DNA of 19,537 nt. Origin: Bdellovibrionaceae bacterium UBA6776 (GTDB lineage Bacteria; Bdellovibrionota; Bdellovibrionia; Bdellovibrionales; UBA1609). The stretch is taken from the NCBI GenBank assembly GCA_002453155.1, contig DKGG01000027.1, positions 57,116 through 76,652 on the forward strand. The letters are read 5' to 3'. Shown piece by piece: positions 13,504-19,537 of this stretch (position 1 is its first letter; every line of letters begins with the position of its first letter). The notes beneath the pieces were generated by a model, which saw nothing but the letters and a program-made list of their open reading frames with translations, was not told the DNA's origin and did not search any database. The translations under genes and the position numbers were made by a program.

Positions 13504-14742
13504 GTGAAACAACTCTTTTTAGACATTCAGCAATTGATCACTTTGGAGGCTGCGGCCAAGAAGCAGGGCCGTCAGATTCGTGAGGAAGACCTTTCTGTGA
13601 TTTCAGATGGGGCTTTTTTGGTGTCAGAGGAGGGGCGAATCCTTTGGACAGGTGCTCGCAAGGAGGCCCTTAAAAATTACTCCGGTCCGGATTTTAAGAT
13701 GGTGTCCTTGGGAGCCCAAACGGTGCTTCCGGCTTTTTTGGAATGCCACACCCACTCTCTTTTTGCCGGAGAACGCTTTGAGGAGTTTGAGCTTCGATTG
13801 ACCGGAGTGAGCTATGAGGAAATTTCTCGAAGAGGTGGAGGCATTCAATCCACGGTCAATGCCACTCGCCAAGCCTCATCTGAAGAACTTAAAAAGCTTT
13901 TGCAAAAGCGCATTCAGAATTTTCGCAAACAAGGTGTGGGCGTTGTGGAAGTGAAGTCCGGTTACGGTTTGTCTTTGAAAGAGGAACTGCGACTTTTGGA
14001 AGTGATTCGCTCTTTAAAAGATCCTCTGGTGGTTCCTACTTTTTTGGGCCCCCACAGTGCTTCCCCAGAAACTCCCAACTTGGATGAATACATGGAAGAT
14101 TTGATTCGCAAAGGGCTTCCAGAAGTTTCGAAACGCTCGCTGGCCCATCGGGTGGATATTTTTATCGAAAAGGGTTTCTTCACTTTGGAGCAGGCGGAAA
14201 GATATTTTAAAGCGGCAACGGACATGGGTTTTCAAGTTGCTGCCCATGTGGAGCAACTGAGTCGTCAAGGAGGCGCCGATTTGGCTCGGAAGTTTAAAGC
14301 TTTGTCTGTGGATCACTGTGTGAACTTGAGTGACGAAGACATTCAGGAACTTTCCAACTCAAGCACCACTTCTGTTTTGCTTCCCTCGGCAGATCTGTAT
14401 CTGAATGTGGACTATCCACCGGCCCGGAAGTTGATTGATCAGGGAGCCCGTGTGGCTTTATCTACAGACTTTAATCCAGGTTCCAGTCCCTCCCAAAGTT
14501 TAGAGCTTTGTTCGCTTTTGGCGCGCTTAAAAATGAAAATGACCTTGCCCGAAATCTTTTCGGCATGGACTGTGGGCGCGGCTTTTGCCTTGGGGCTTGA
14601 AAAAGATCGGGGCAACTTGGAAGTTGGAAAGTTCGCGGACTTTCAAGTTTGGGACAAGCCCTGGTCCTCTTTCTTTTATAACTTTGAAGAAATCCATCCC
14701 AGGGACCTCTACCTTTCAGGAAAAAGTGTTGCAATCTCCTAA
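13504..14742 (+). CDS. hutI: Imidazolonepropionase
   Basis: HutI opens the ring of 4-imidazolone-5-propanoate to N-formimino-L-glutamate, the third step of histidine degradation. The 412-residue amidohydrolase shows ECHTHSLFAGERFEEFELRL (metal ligands HxH), GGGIQSTVNATR, VEVKSGYGL, PTFLGPHS, AAHVEQLSRQGGADLA (metal histidine), VDHCVNL and ALSTDFNPGSSPSQS (metal Asp). The ADFQVWD strand near the end is the usual amidohydrolase C-terminal sandwich. The GTG at 13504 is chosen for its GGAGG seven bases upstream; upstream in-frame codons add a leader without homology. It is separated from hutHU by two secreted-protein genes and must have its own promoter. The enzyme for the fourth step (HutG or HutF) is not in the window. 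Confidence 0.95.
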   Translation: MKQLFLDIQQLITLEAAAKKQGRQIREEDLSVISDGAFLVSEEGRILWTGARKEALKNYSGPDFKMVSLGAQTVLPAFLECHTHSLFAGERFEEFELRLTGVSYEEISRRGGGIQSTVNATRQASSEELKKLLQKRIQNFRKQGVGVVEVKSGYGLSLKEELRLLEVIRSLKDPLVVPTFLGPHSASPETPNLDEYMEDLIRKGLPEVSKRSLAHRVDIFIEKGFFTLEQAERYFKAATDMGFQVAAHVEQLSRQGGADLARKFKALSVDHCVNLSDEDIQELSNSSTTSVLLPSADLYLNVDYPPARKLIDQGARVALSTDFNPGSSPSQSLELCSLLARLKMKMTLPEIFSAWTVGAAFALGLEKDRGNLEVGKFADFQVWDKPWSSFFYNFEEIHPRDLYLSGKSVAIS

Positions 14743-14785
14743 AGACCTTTTCTAGTCTTGGAATTGACAGCAAAGAGGTGACAAC

Positions 14786-15187
14786 ATGGGAGCTTCCGTT
14801 TCTCGACTCACTCAGTCTCAGTATTTCTCGCCGATTTTTAATACGGCGGTGTTTGATGGGCCGGTTCGAATTTACTTTTCTCAAAAGCAGGAAGCCTATG
14901 CTTTGGAGGTGTATTTTAAAATATCCTCTCAACTTAGGTCCATCTTCGGAGAAGCACTCAATCGCAAAGGTCCCAGCGTCTTTGTGATGCTTCATCCAAA
15001 GGGTGAAGGTTATGAAGAAAGCTTCAATGGGTCTGATCTTTCTTTTACGGTCACCCCGTTGGACAGTGATTACGTCATTGGAGTCAATGGGCAGTTGAGC
15101 GACGGAGACCTAAAGACTCTGATCGAGCGTGTGGTACAGATCTACTCAAAAGATCAGGCCTCCTCGGAAAGCGAATCGCGAATTTAA
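14786..15187 (+). CDS. Hypothetical protein, 133 residues
   Basis: No family is recognised. The product has no signal peptide or membrane segment and looks like a small cytosolic alpha/beta domain: VRIYFSQKQEAYALEVYFKIS, an amphipathic helix (SQLRSIFGEALNRK), SVFVMLHPKGEGYEESF, then a helix (LKTLIERVVQIYSK) and a short polar tail. The ATG at 14786 has GAGGTG five bases upstream, so the gene is very likely real. It follows hutI by 43 bases and precedes a prepilin-like gene by 33. Partnership with the prepilin-like protein is possible but nothing in the sequence proves it. Confidence 0.7.
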   Translation: MGASVSRLTQSQYFSPIFNTAVFDGPVRIYFSQKQEAYALEVYFKISSQLRSIFGEALNRKGPSVFVMLHPKGEGYEESFNGSDLSFTVTPLDSDYVIGVNGQLSDGDLKTLIERVVQIYSKDQASSESESRI

Positions 15188-15206
15188 AGCGCAAATCCTT
15201 TTGCGC
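15181..15206 (-). terminator. Hairpin that may end the znu operon transcript
   Basis: Read on the minus strand, GCGCAAA-AGGA-TTTGCGC forms a seven-pair stem with a four-base loop, followed directly by TTTAAATT. This is an acceptable intrinsic terminator for the porin-znuACB transcript after it has run about 185 bases past the znuB stop, antisense to the prepilin-like gene. On the plus strand no T run follows, so it is less likely to stop transcription from the 133-residue gene. Confidence 0.5.
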
Positions 15207-15220
15207 CGATAAGTCTCAAT

Positions 15221-15403
15221 ATGAGTCTGAAAAGCCAAAAAGGTCAGGTTGTGATTGAATATGTTCTGCTCCTTATGATTGGAGTGGGAATTGCGGCTTT
15301 ATTTACTTCTTTGATGGTCAGTCGAAGTCCAGAGACTCCTGGTTTTTTGATCGTGAAATGGACTCAAATCATTCAAACCATTGGGCAAGATTATCCTGAT
15401 TGA
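15221..15403 (+). CDS. Prepilin-like (Flp/class III signal peptide) small protein
   Basis: The 60-residue product starts MSLKSQKGQVVIEYVLLLMI. The Lys-Gly, then Gln at +1 and Glu at +5, followed by about 20 hydrophobic residues (YVLLLMIGVGIAALFTSLMV), is the pattern cut by prepilin peptidases in Flp-type and type IV-like pilins. The short polar C-terminus (VKWTQIIQTIGQDYPD) is like that of tight-adherence or minor pilins. No assembly ATPase, secretin or peptidase gene is in the window. The Shine-Dalgarno is weak. Its 3' end overlaps the znuB end by 13 bases on the other strand. The type of pilus cannot be decided. Confidence 0.7.
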   Translation: MSLKSQKGQVVIEYVLLLMIGVGIAALFTSLMVSRSPETPGFLIVKWTQIIQTIGQDYPD

Positions 15404-16227
15404 TTTGCCAGGCCTAAGATTCCAGCCATAAAGACAAAGCAAACGGAAATCAATGCGGATGTGGGAAGCGTGGGAAGCCAGTAAGAGCCTAAAAAACCCA
15501 ATGCGTTTCCGAGCAATGCACTGAGGACAAGAAGAACTTCAAAGTTTTTTAAGGACTTTGCGAATCCACTCAGGACCAATCCCGGAACAAAAAGTGCGCT
15601 GACCGTAAAAAGAGTTCCGAAGGACTTTACCGAAAGAACAATCCAAACCAGACTGAGCGCTTGAAAGATGCGGTTGGTCCAAGGGCTTTGCAGAGCCAAA
15701 CTTCCAGACTGGCTGGAAAGCGACCTTGTAAATGTGGCCAACGTAATAGATTTGTGACCTTTGATCAGGACTCCCGCGGAAAAAAGGCCGAGGAAGACCA
15801 TGCTCAAACTGTCGCTGTCAGAACTTAATGCCACATCGCCAAAAAAACTGTTGTGTGAGTGGGCATCCAAATGGGACGACTGAGAAATCAAAATATAAGA
15901 TCCTGCAATCAAGAGTGCATACAAGGCGAGATAAAAATTTTCCCGCTTTTCTTGTTTTCGGCCCAACCAAATTTCAGACCCCCAGTAGATCAAGGCCGAG
16001 ACAATCAGTGCGAATCCTACTTCGGAAACAAAGTGAGAATGCTCAAGCCCAAGAACACCTGTTAAAAATAGAGCGAGCAAAACTCCCAGTGAAGAGGATT
16101 GAGTGATGACCAAAGTTTGAAGCCCTTGATTGCGTGCACTGAGGTGGGATCCCATCCAGGCCAAGGTCGCTGCAGAAAGGGTTGTTCCAAGCAAGGTCCA
16201 TTTAAAGAGTGTGAGAAACTCAATCAT
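15391..16227 (-). CDS. znuB: Zinc ABC transporter permease (ABC-3 family)
   Basis: ZnuB forms the membrane channel of the ZnuABC zinc importer. The 278-residue protein is hydrophobic throughout, with about seven or eight transmembrane segments. ABC-3 features include GSHLSARNQGLQTLVITQSSSLGVLLAL near the N-terminus, the HSHNSFFGDVALSSDSDSL block, and LFTVSALFVPGLVLSGF. Histidine-rich loops (LEHSHF, HLDAHSHN) may help guide metal. The ATG at 16227 overlaps the znuC stop as ATGA. It is last in the operon and converges with the prepilin-like gene, with a 13-base overlap. A manganese permease is an alternative, but the neighbouring Fur-family regulator and its site favour zinc. Confidence 0.88.
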   Translation of the reverse strand: MIEFLTLFKWTLLGTTLSAATLAWMGSHLSARNQGLQTLVITQSSSLGVLLALFLTGVLGLEHSHFVSEVGFALIVSALIYWGSEIWLGRKQEKRENFYLALYALLIAGSYILISQSSHLDAHSHNSFFGDVALSSDSDSLSMVFLGLFSAGVLIKGHKSITLATFTRSLSSQSGSLALQSPWTNRIFQALSLVWIVLSVKSFGTLFTVSALFVPGLVLSGFAKSLKNFEVLLVLSALLGNALGFLGSYWLPTLPTSALISVCFVFMAGILGLANQSG

Positions 16228-16811
16228 AGAGAGCGCTCCTCAGAATTCAGATTTTTTCGGATGGAAATTTCTTGAAAGTTTAAATTTTTAAATCCTTCAA
16301 GACTGTGCGAGGAGAGAACAAAACTGGTTCCTTGGGACATTCTCTTTTCCATGGCCGAGACCAAAAGGCTTTGAGCGTCTTGATCCAAATGATTAAAAGG
16401 TTCGTCCAAAAGGATCAAATCTGCAGGTTTTCGAAAAACCAAATTCAGCAAAGTTTTTTGCCTCTCCCCTCCACTGGAGTGACTCCATAGGGATTTTTCG
16501 GAGACGTGATACAAAGACTCGCCGGGAAGAAGTTGAGAGATTTCATTCAACTGAATGGGGAGTAAAAATTGGCTGCGAAGAACTTGAGGCAGAAAGACAA
16601 CCTTTTCTAAAGGAACATGATTTTGAAAATTGCCCTCATAGGACTGTCGCTGACCGGAGATAAATTTTAAAAGGGTGGATTTTCCAGAGCCATTGGGGCC
16701 AGTCAGTATCAAGAGGCTTCCAGGATCCATGTGGAAGCTCAAAGGTTCAAAGAGAGAAGTTTTTTGTCCTCGAAGGCGGATGGAAAAATTTTTGAATTCT
16801 AAAAGGCTCAT
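16224..16811 (-). CDS. znuC: Zinc ABC transporter ATP-binding protein
   Basis: ZnuC is the ATPase that drives ZnuB. The 195-residue protein is a minimal ABC domain, shorter than the usual 230-260. It shows Walker A GPNGSGKST (38-46), Q-loop Q76 in VVFLPQ, signature SSGGE (112-116, where most relatives have LSGGQ), Walker B LILLDEP (132-138) and switch histidine H169 in SSH. The C-terminal part found in larger ZnuC proteins is missing. All catalytic elements are intact, so it should work. The ATG at 16811 overlaps the znuA stop as ATGA, and its stop overlaps znuB in the same way. Confidence 0.88.
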   Translation of the reverse strand: MSLLEFKNFSIRLRGQKTSLFEPLSFHMDPGSLLILTGPNGSGKSTLLKFISGQRQSYEGNFQNHVPLEKVVFLPQVLRSQFLLPIQLNEISQLLPGESLYHVSEKSLWSHSSGGERQKTLLNLVFRKPADLILLDEPFNHLDQDAQSLLVSAMEKRMSQGTSFVLSSHSLEGFKNLNFQEISIRKNLNSEERSL

Positions 16812-17728
16812 GGCATTAGGTCTTTCGCCGAGAGAATGGAATTTATCAGAAACTTTTGAAGCTTTTCAATGGTGTTCGTTTCTCCAGAGGTTTGTACCAT
16901 GGTTGGCACTCGGACTGTGGGAATTCCACTGAGTTGCTGGAACTTCTCCACATGTTTTTCAGAGGACTGAAGGGAGGCGATGGCTAAAGCGACCTTTTCT
17001 TTTTTTGCCTTTTGAGCAGCCTGAAGAAGAAGTGGTGCGGAGGGCGGAACGCCCGGCAACGCCTCGATGCTTCCTATGGAATGCAGATTGTAGCATGTCC
17101 AGAAATAGACAAATTCTTTATGGTACTCCATAAAGTTGGGAGAATCTTTCGGCCATTTTTTTTGAATTTCAGACTGCAGATCAGTTTTGAGCTTTTGCAA
17201 CCTTTCCGACCAAGATTTAAAGTTGGCTTGAAAAAATGGCTTCTTCTCGGGGCGAAGTTCCGACAGTTTATCCGCGAGGCCTTTTCCGGCCTGCAAAAGG
17301 GCGCAAGGGCTGATGTTGAAATGGGGATTTCCTTGACCATGAACATCCCCTTGGGAGCGGTCAAATTTTTGGGTGGGTTTTTCAAGAACATCAATGACAC
17401 TTCCAAGTTCAAAGTATCCTTCCCCTCCGGGCTGAAGATTCTTTTTGCCCGTTCTTGCGAGAACTTTTGGAAGCCATCCAACTTCCAGTCCCAGTCCGGT
17501 GGAAAGCACCAAATCACTTCTCATCACCCTTTTGATAAAATAAGGAGAAGCATCTAAAAAGTGAGGATCTTCATCTCCGGACAACAAAGACTCGGCCTCA
17601 ACTTCGCTTCCCCCAATTTGTCGGACCAAATCCGCCCAATCCGGAAGAGTGGTTGTCACTTTCAAGGGGGCCGCCAGTGCGCAGCCACTCCAAACAATCA
17701 GAAAGGTTTTAAGCAATTTAGAAATCAT
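16808..17728 (-). CDS. znuA: Periplasmic zinc-binding protein of the ABC importer
   Basis: ZnuA captures Zn2+ in the periplasm and hands it to ZnuB. The 306-residue cluster A-I (SBP_bac_9) protein has a signal peptide (MISKLLKTFLIVWSGCALA, cut before APLKV) and the metal histidines H56 in EDPHFLDASP, H136 in GNPHFNISP and H203 in EYHKEFVYFW. E283 in SGETN stands where Asp or Glu completes the site. The His-rich loop of enterobacterial ZnuA is reduced to SQGDVHGQGNPH. The cysteine at 16 lacks a good lipobox, so a soluble protein is more likely than a lipoprotein. The ATG at 17728 overlaps the porin gene by 11 bases and has no strong Shine-Dalgarno, so translation is probably coupled. Manganese binding cannot be excluded from sequence alone. 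Confidence 0.9.
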   Translation of the reverse strand: MISKLLKTFLIVWSGCALAAPLKVTTTLPDWADLVRQIGGSEVEAESLLSGDEDPHFLDASPYFIKRVMRSDLVLSTGLGLEVGWLPKVLARTGKKNLQPGGEGYFELGSVIDVLEKPTQKFDRSQGDVHGQGNPHFNISPCALLQAGKGLADKLSELRPEKKPFFQANFKSWSERLQKLKTDLQSEIQKKWPKDSPNFMEYHKEFVYFWTCYNLHSIGSIEALPGVPPSAPLLLQAAQKAKKEKVALAIASLQSSEKHVEKFQQLSGIPTVRVPTMVQTSGETNTIEKLQKFLINSILSAKDLMP

Positions 17729-18902
17729 GAACGGGGTGTGCTCCGAGGTGGTAAACCCATTGAAGTAGAACCATGCGATCTTTCACATCAGGTAAAGACT
17801 CTGTGGTGTCAATTTCGTGAATATAAGACACGCGGAATTTTGAAAACTCTGAGTTTTGATATTCCACTTGAGCGGTCAGGCCGTAATCCAAGTCATCTTG
17901 GTCTTGAGTGGTTCCTGAAAACTTTTTGTTCAGATGTGAAAACCCATCGACTCTTAAGCCATAGTACATTTGATCTTGGCCGTACTGAGTGAAGATGTAT
18001 CCGCCCAGTTTTTGACTGCGCTCTTCCGTGAGTGGAGTTTGTTCTTGATACTGAACTTCAGATTGAACGAGCCATTTTAAAGTCTTGCCTTCTCTTTTTT
18101 TGTAAGTGGCATCCACGCCAAAAAGTTGGGTTTCTGTTTTTGCTGCGTCTTCGCGATTGAGGAAAGTGGCACCGATCAAGAGTCCACCCTGGGGTGACCC
18201 TAGAAACATTGTTGTGGGGCGCAGGTACATCAAAGGCCTGGGTGGCTTTTCGCCGAGGGTTTCGCAGTGCCCGTAGCATTGGCCATTGGTGGCACCTAAA
18301 GTGATTTGATAAAAGTGTTCTGTGGGAAGAATGTAGCTGGCTTCAATGCCGGTGTCCGCCACGCCTTCTGCTCCCAGGGAGTCTTCGCCACCGGGGACGA
18401 AAAATTCGCGGTGGGACTTTGGAGCCATGGAAAGGACCCAATCATGTTGATGAAAGCGATTGAGGCGTCCCAGGTTTAGAAAATACTTTCCCACTTTAAA
18501 TTCAAGTCCAGGAAATATTTTTGAGGAGCTGATATAAGCCTCATGAAGTTCAAAATGAAATTGGCCTTCGTCGTAGTGACCTGCGAAATCGATCCAGCCA
18601 TCAAAGGTTTGATCGATGGCTCCGAATGCCATCAGTTCGACCGACCGGACTTGTAAGGTGTTCTTGGAAGGGGAGTCGAAGTTGAAAGGGTGAATCATAT
18701 CTACGCTGCCTGCGATTTTTACATCTTCAAGGAGATTTTGCGCCATAGAAGGTAGGGTCAGTGAGGAAAGGGCTAGCAACATCAGCTTTGTGAGAAACCT
18801 CTGGCAATTTCGCCGAGAGCAAAGCTTTCGCATAAAATCAAAATAGGGGGAAAGGGGGATCCTGGCAGAATTTGAGTCCATTCTGTTATTTGCGCGATTC
18901 AT
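17718..18902 (-). CDS. Outer-membrane porin-like protein heading the zinc operon
   Basis: The 394-residue product is an exported beta-barrel-like protein. A hydrophobic segment (LMLLALSSLTLPSMA) ends in a signal peptidase site before QNLLEDVKI. The rest alternates polar and apolar residues as in porins, for example VKIAGSVDMIHPFN, LEFKVGKYFLNLGRLN and YYGLRVDGFSHL, and ends near a barrel-like strand (MVLLQWVYHLG). FHQHDW, SHREFFVPGGEDSLGAEGVADTGIEASYILP and many histidines (HYDEGQFHFELHEAY) recall OprO/P-like proteins found beside zinc transporters. The ATG at 18902 has AAGGGAG upstream but leaves a long 40-residue leader before the hydrophobic core. The ATG at 18833 gives a normal signal peptide but has no Shine-Dalgarno. 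It is the first gene of the operon, so zinc passage across the outer membrane is the likely role. Confidence 0.75.
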   Translation of the reverse strand: MNRANNRMDSNSARIPLSPYFDFMRKLCSRRNCQRFLTKLMLLALSSLTLPSMAQNLLEDVKIAGSVDMIHPFNFDSPSKNTLQVRSVELMAFGAIDQTFDGWIDFAGHYDEGQFHFELHEAYISSSKIFPGLEFKVGKYFLNLGRLNRFHQHDWVLSMAPKSHREFFVPGGEDSLGAEGVADTGIEASYILPTEHFYQITLGATNGQCYGHCETLGEKPPRPLMYLRPTTMFLGSPQGGLLIGATFLNREDAAKTETQLFGVDATYKKREGKTLKWLVQSEVQYQEQTPLTEERSQKLGGYIFTQYGQDQMYYGLRVDGFSHLNKKFSGTTQDQDDLDYGLTAQVEYQNSEFSKFRVSYIHEIDTTESLPDVKDRMVLLQWVYHLGAHPVHDF

Positions 18903-18997
18903 GAAACTCCCTTCAAAAAAAGATTTCAAATGTTAATTCCGAAGCCATGGGAACGTCCTCTCTCGAGGAGATCGTTTTTAAAGAGAATTATTTTAAA

Positions 18998-19012
18998 TGC
19001 AATAAAGTTGCA
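18998..19012. promoter_or_regulatory. Candidate Zur box 1, TGCAA-N5-TTGCA
   Basis: TGCAATAAAGTTGCA is a 15-base inverted repeat with the 7-1-7 geometry of Fur-family operators. On the minus strand it lies just upstream of TAAAAT and AATAAT, the best -10 candidates for the porin-znu operon, so bound repressor would cover the -35 region. Confidence 0.7.
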
Positions 19013-19021
19013 ACAAGTAAT

Positions 19022-19036
19022 TGCAATAGATTTGCA
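19022..19036. promoter_or_regulatory. Candidate Zur box 2, TGCAA-N5-TTGCA
   Basis: TGCAATAGATTTGCA has the same five-base arms and spacing as box 1, with centres 24 bases apart. The two boxes together form a larger dyad from AAATGCAA (18995) to TTGCATTT (ends 19039). It ends 18 bases before the regulator's start codon, so autoregulation is likely. Confidence 0.7.
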
Positions 19037-19057
19037 TTTGTGTCAGAGTTTGAGGCT

Positions 19058-19522
19058 ATGAATGATTCTTTGTCCAGAAGCCAGCAGTCTCAATTTCAAA
19101 ATTTATTGAAAGACTTCAATTTGAAGCTGACCCGTCCGCGGCAACAGTTGTTTGAAGTTTTGGTGGATTCTGAAAGAGCGATGACTCCGACAGAGATTTA
19201 TGAAGTTCTTGAGGGCCAGATGGGTGAATCGGTGGATAAAGTTTCTGTTTATAGGAATTTATCTCAGTTCGAAGAGTTGGGTTTGGTTCACCCCCTTGCC
19301 GAGGGCACCTATAAGGTTTGTGAGCACTTGAATTGCCGGTCCCATCCCCATGTGATTCTAAGTTGTGAGGATTGTGGAGAGGCTCGCGAGATTTCTTCTC
19401 ACAATTCACAGTGGATCAAAGGTTTTTTAAATGTGCCCCAAGGTGTCGGTTTTTTGAAAAAGGTGGAATTGATTACCTTTAAAGGGCGCTGTATGGACTG
19501 CGAAGGCGGCGTGAATCTGTAA
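19058..19522 (+). CDS. zur: Fur-family zinc uptake regulator
   Basis: The 154-residue protein has the Fur-family winged helix (LKLTRPRQQLFEVL, TPTEIYEVL, VDKVSVYRNLSQFEELGLV) and the dimerisation domain with two CxxC pairs, C103-C106 and C145-C148, that hold the structural zinc. The segment CEHLNCRSHPH (C88, H90, C93, H96, H98) can supply the sensory site. The position, divergent from a porin-znuACB operon with Fur-type palindromes between, makes Zur far more likely than Fur or PerR. It would repress uptake when zinc is plentiful. I chose the ATG at 19058, after GAGG. An upstream in-frame ATG at 18947 would translate through the operators and add 37 residues with no homology. The stop overlaps the tandem heptamer at the window end. 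Confidence 0.88.
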   Translation: MNDSLSRSQQSQFQNLLKDFNLKLTRPRQQLFEVLVDSERAMTPTEIYEVLEGQMGESVDKVSVYRNLSQFEELGLVHPLAEGTYKVCEHLNCRSHPHVILSCEDCGEAREISSHNSQWIKGFLNVPQGVGFLKKVELITFKGRCMDCEGGVNL

Positions 19523-19537
19523 TCTGTAATCTGTAAT
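19517..19537 (+). repeat. Tandem heptamer CTGTAAT, three copies, running off the window
   Basis: CTGTAAT is repeated three times in perfect register, beginning at the last sense codon of the zur gene, and may continue beyond the window. The first copy provides the gene's TAA stop. Slippage could change the number of units without altering the protein. Confidence 0.75.

Noticed and set aside
17012..17557. A 181-codon open frame on the plus strand inside znuA
   Set aside because: It is antisense to a gene with clear metal-binding motifs, has no Shine-Dalgarno or recognisable protein features, and its composition is that of a shadow frame.
18947..19057. Start of the zur gene at the ATG at 18947
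   Set aside because: It would translate through both candidate operator boxes and add 37 residues unlike any Fur-family N-terminus.

Overview
The window looks like chromosomal DNA from a Gram-negative, predatory-type bacterium, most likely a member of the Bdellovibrionota or a related 'deltaproteobacterial' lineage. This is inference. It rests on a receiver protein with a long acidic linker and helical tail, several large secreted proteins of no recognised family, very G-rich Shine-Dalgarno sequences (GGGGGAATC type) and moderate GC content. An LptF/G-type lipopolysaccharide export permease and outer-membrane barrels establish the double membrane. There are no tRNA or rRNA genes, no CRISPR array and no transposase. 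No stretch longer than 300 bases lacks a gene; the longest gaps are 11531-11813 (repeats plus a terminator) and 13338-13503 (divergent control region).

Left part (35-4303, minus strand): a compact gene string read right to left. It runs from a receiver-domain protein through nadC (NAD synthesis), a birA-type biotin ligase, a cytosolic thioredoxin-fold protein and a membrane-anchored GyrI-like protein, then a separate small outer-membrane barrel. A divergent promoter region at 4304-4359 separates it from a plus-strand housekeeping operon: lptG-type permease, def, fmt, rpe. The last three overlap by GTGA/ATGA stop-start junctions.

Middle (7692-14742): histidine catabolism. hutH and hutU overlap as a pair. 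hutI lies 2.4 kb downstream, separated by two convergent genes for secreted proteins of unknown function. Two copies of a palindromic repeat family lie in this part, one directly in front of hutH and one between the secreted-protein genes. Each is accompanied by an orphan half copy, and the inner hairpins of the two copies differ by paired, compensating changes. An almost perfect 13-bp palindrome, TGTAAA-N-TTTACA, sits upstream of both secreted-protein genes in the same relative orientation, and also upstream of hutI.

Right part (14786-19522): a small hypothetical gene and a prepilin-like gene on the plus strand, then a complete zinc-acquisition locus. On the minus strand an outer-membrane porin-like protein, ZnuA, ZnuC and ZnuB form one overlapping operon. 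Divergent from it is a Fur-family regulator, best read as Zur. The intergenic region holds two 15-bp inverted repeats (TGCAA-N5-TTGCA) that are the obvious candidate Zur boxes. The layout suggests a self-contained zinc regulon with its own outer-membrane entry protein.

The most original signals are the covarying repeat family and possible leader switch before hutH, the shared palindrome in front of the secreted-protein genes, and the twin Zur-box array controlling a porin-znuACB operon.
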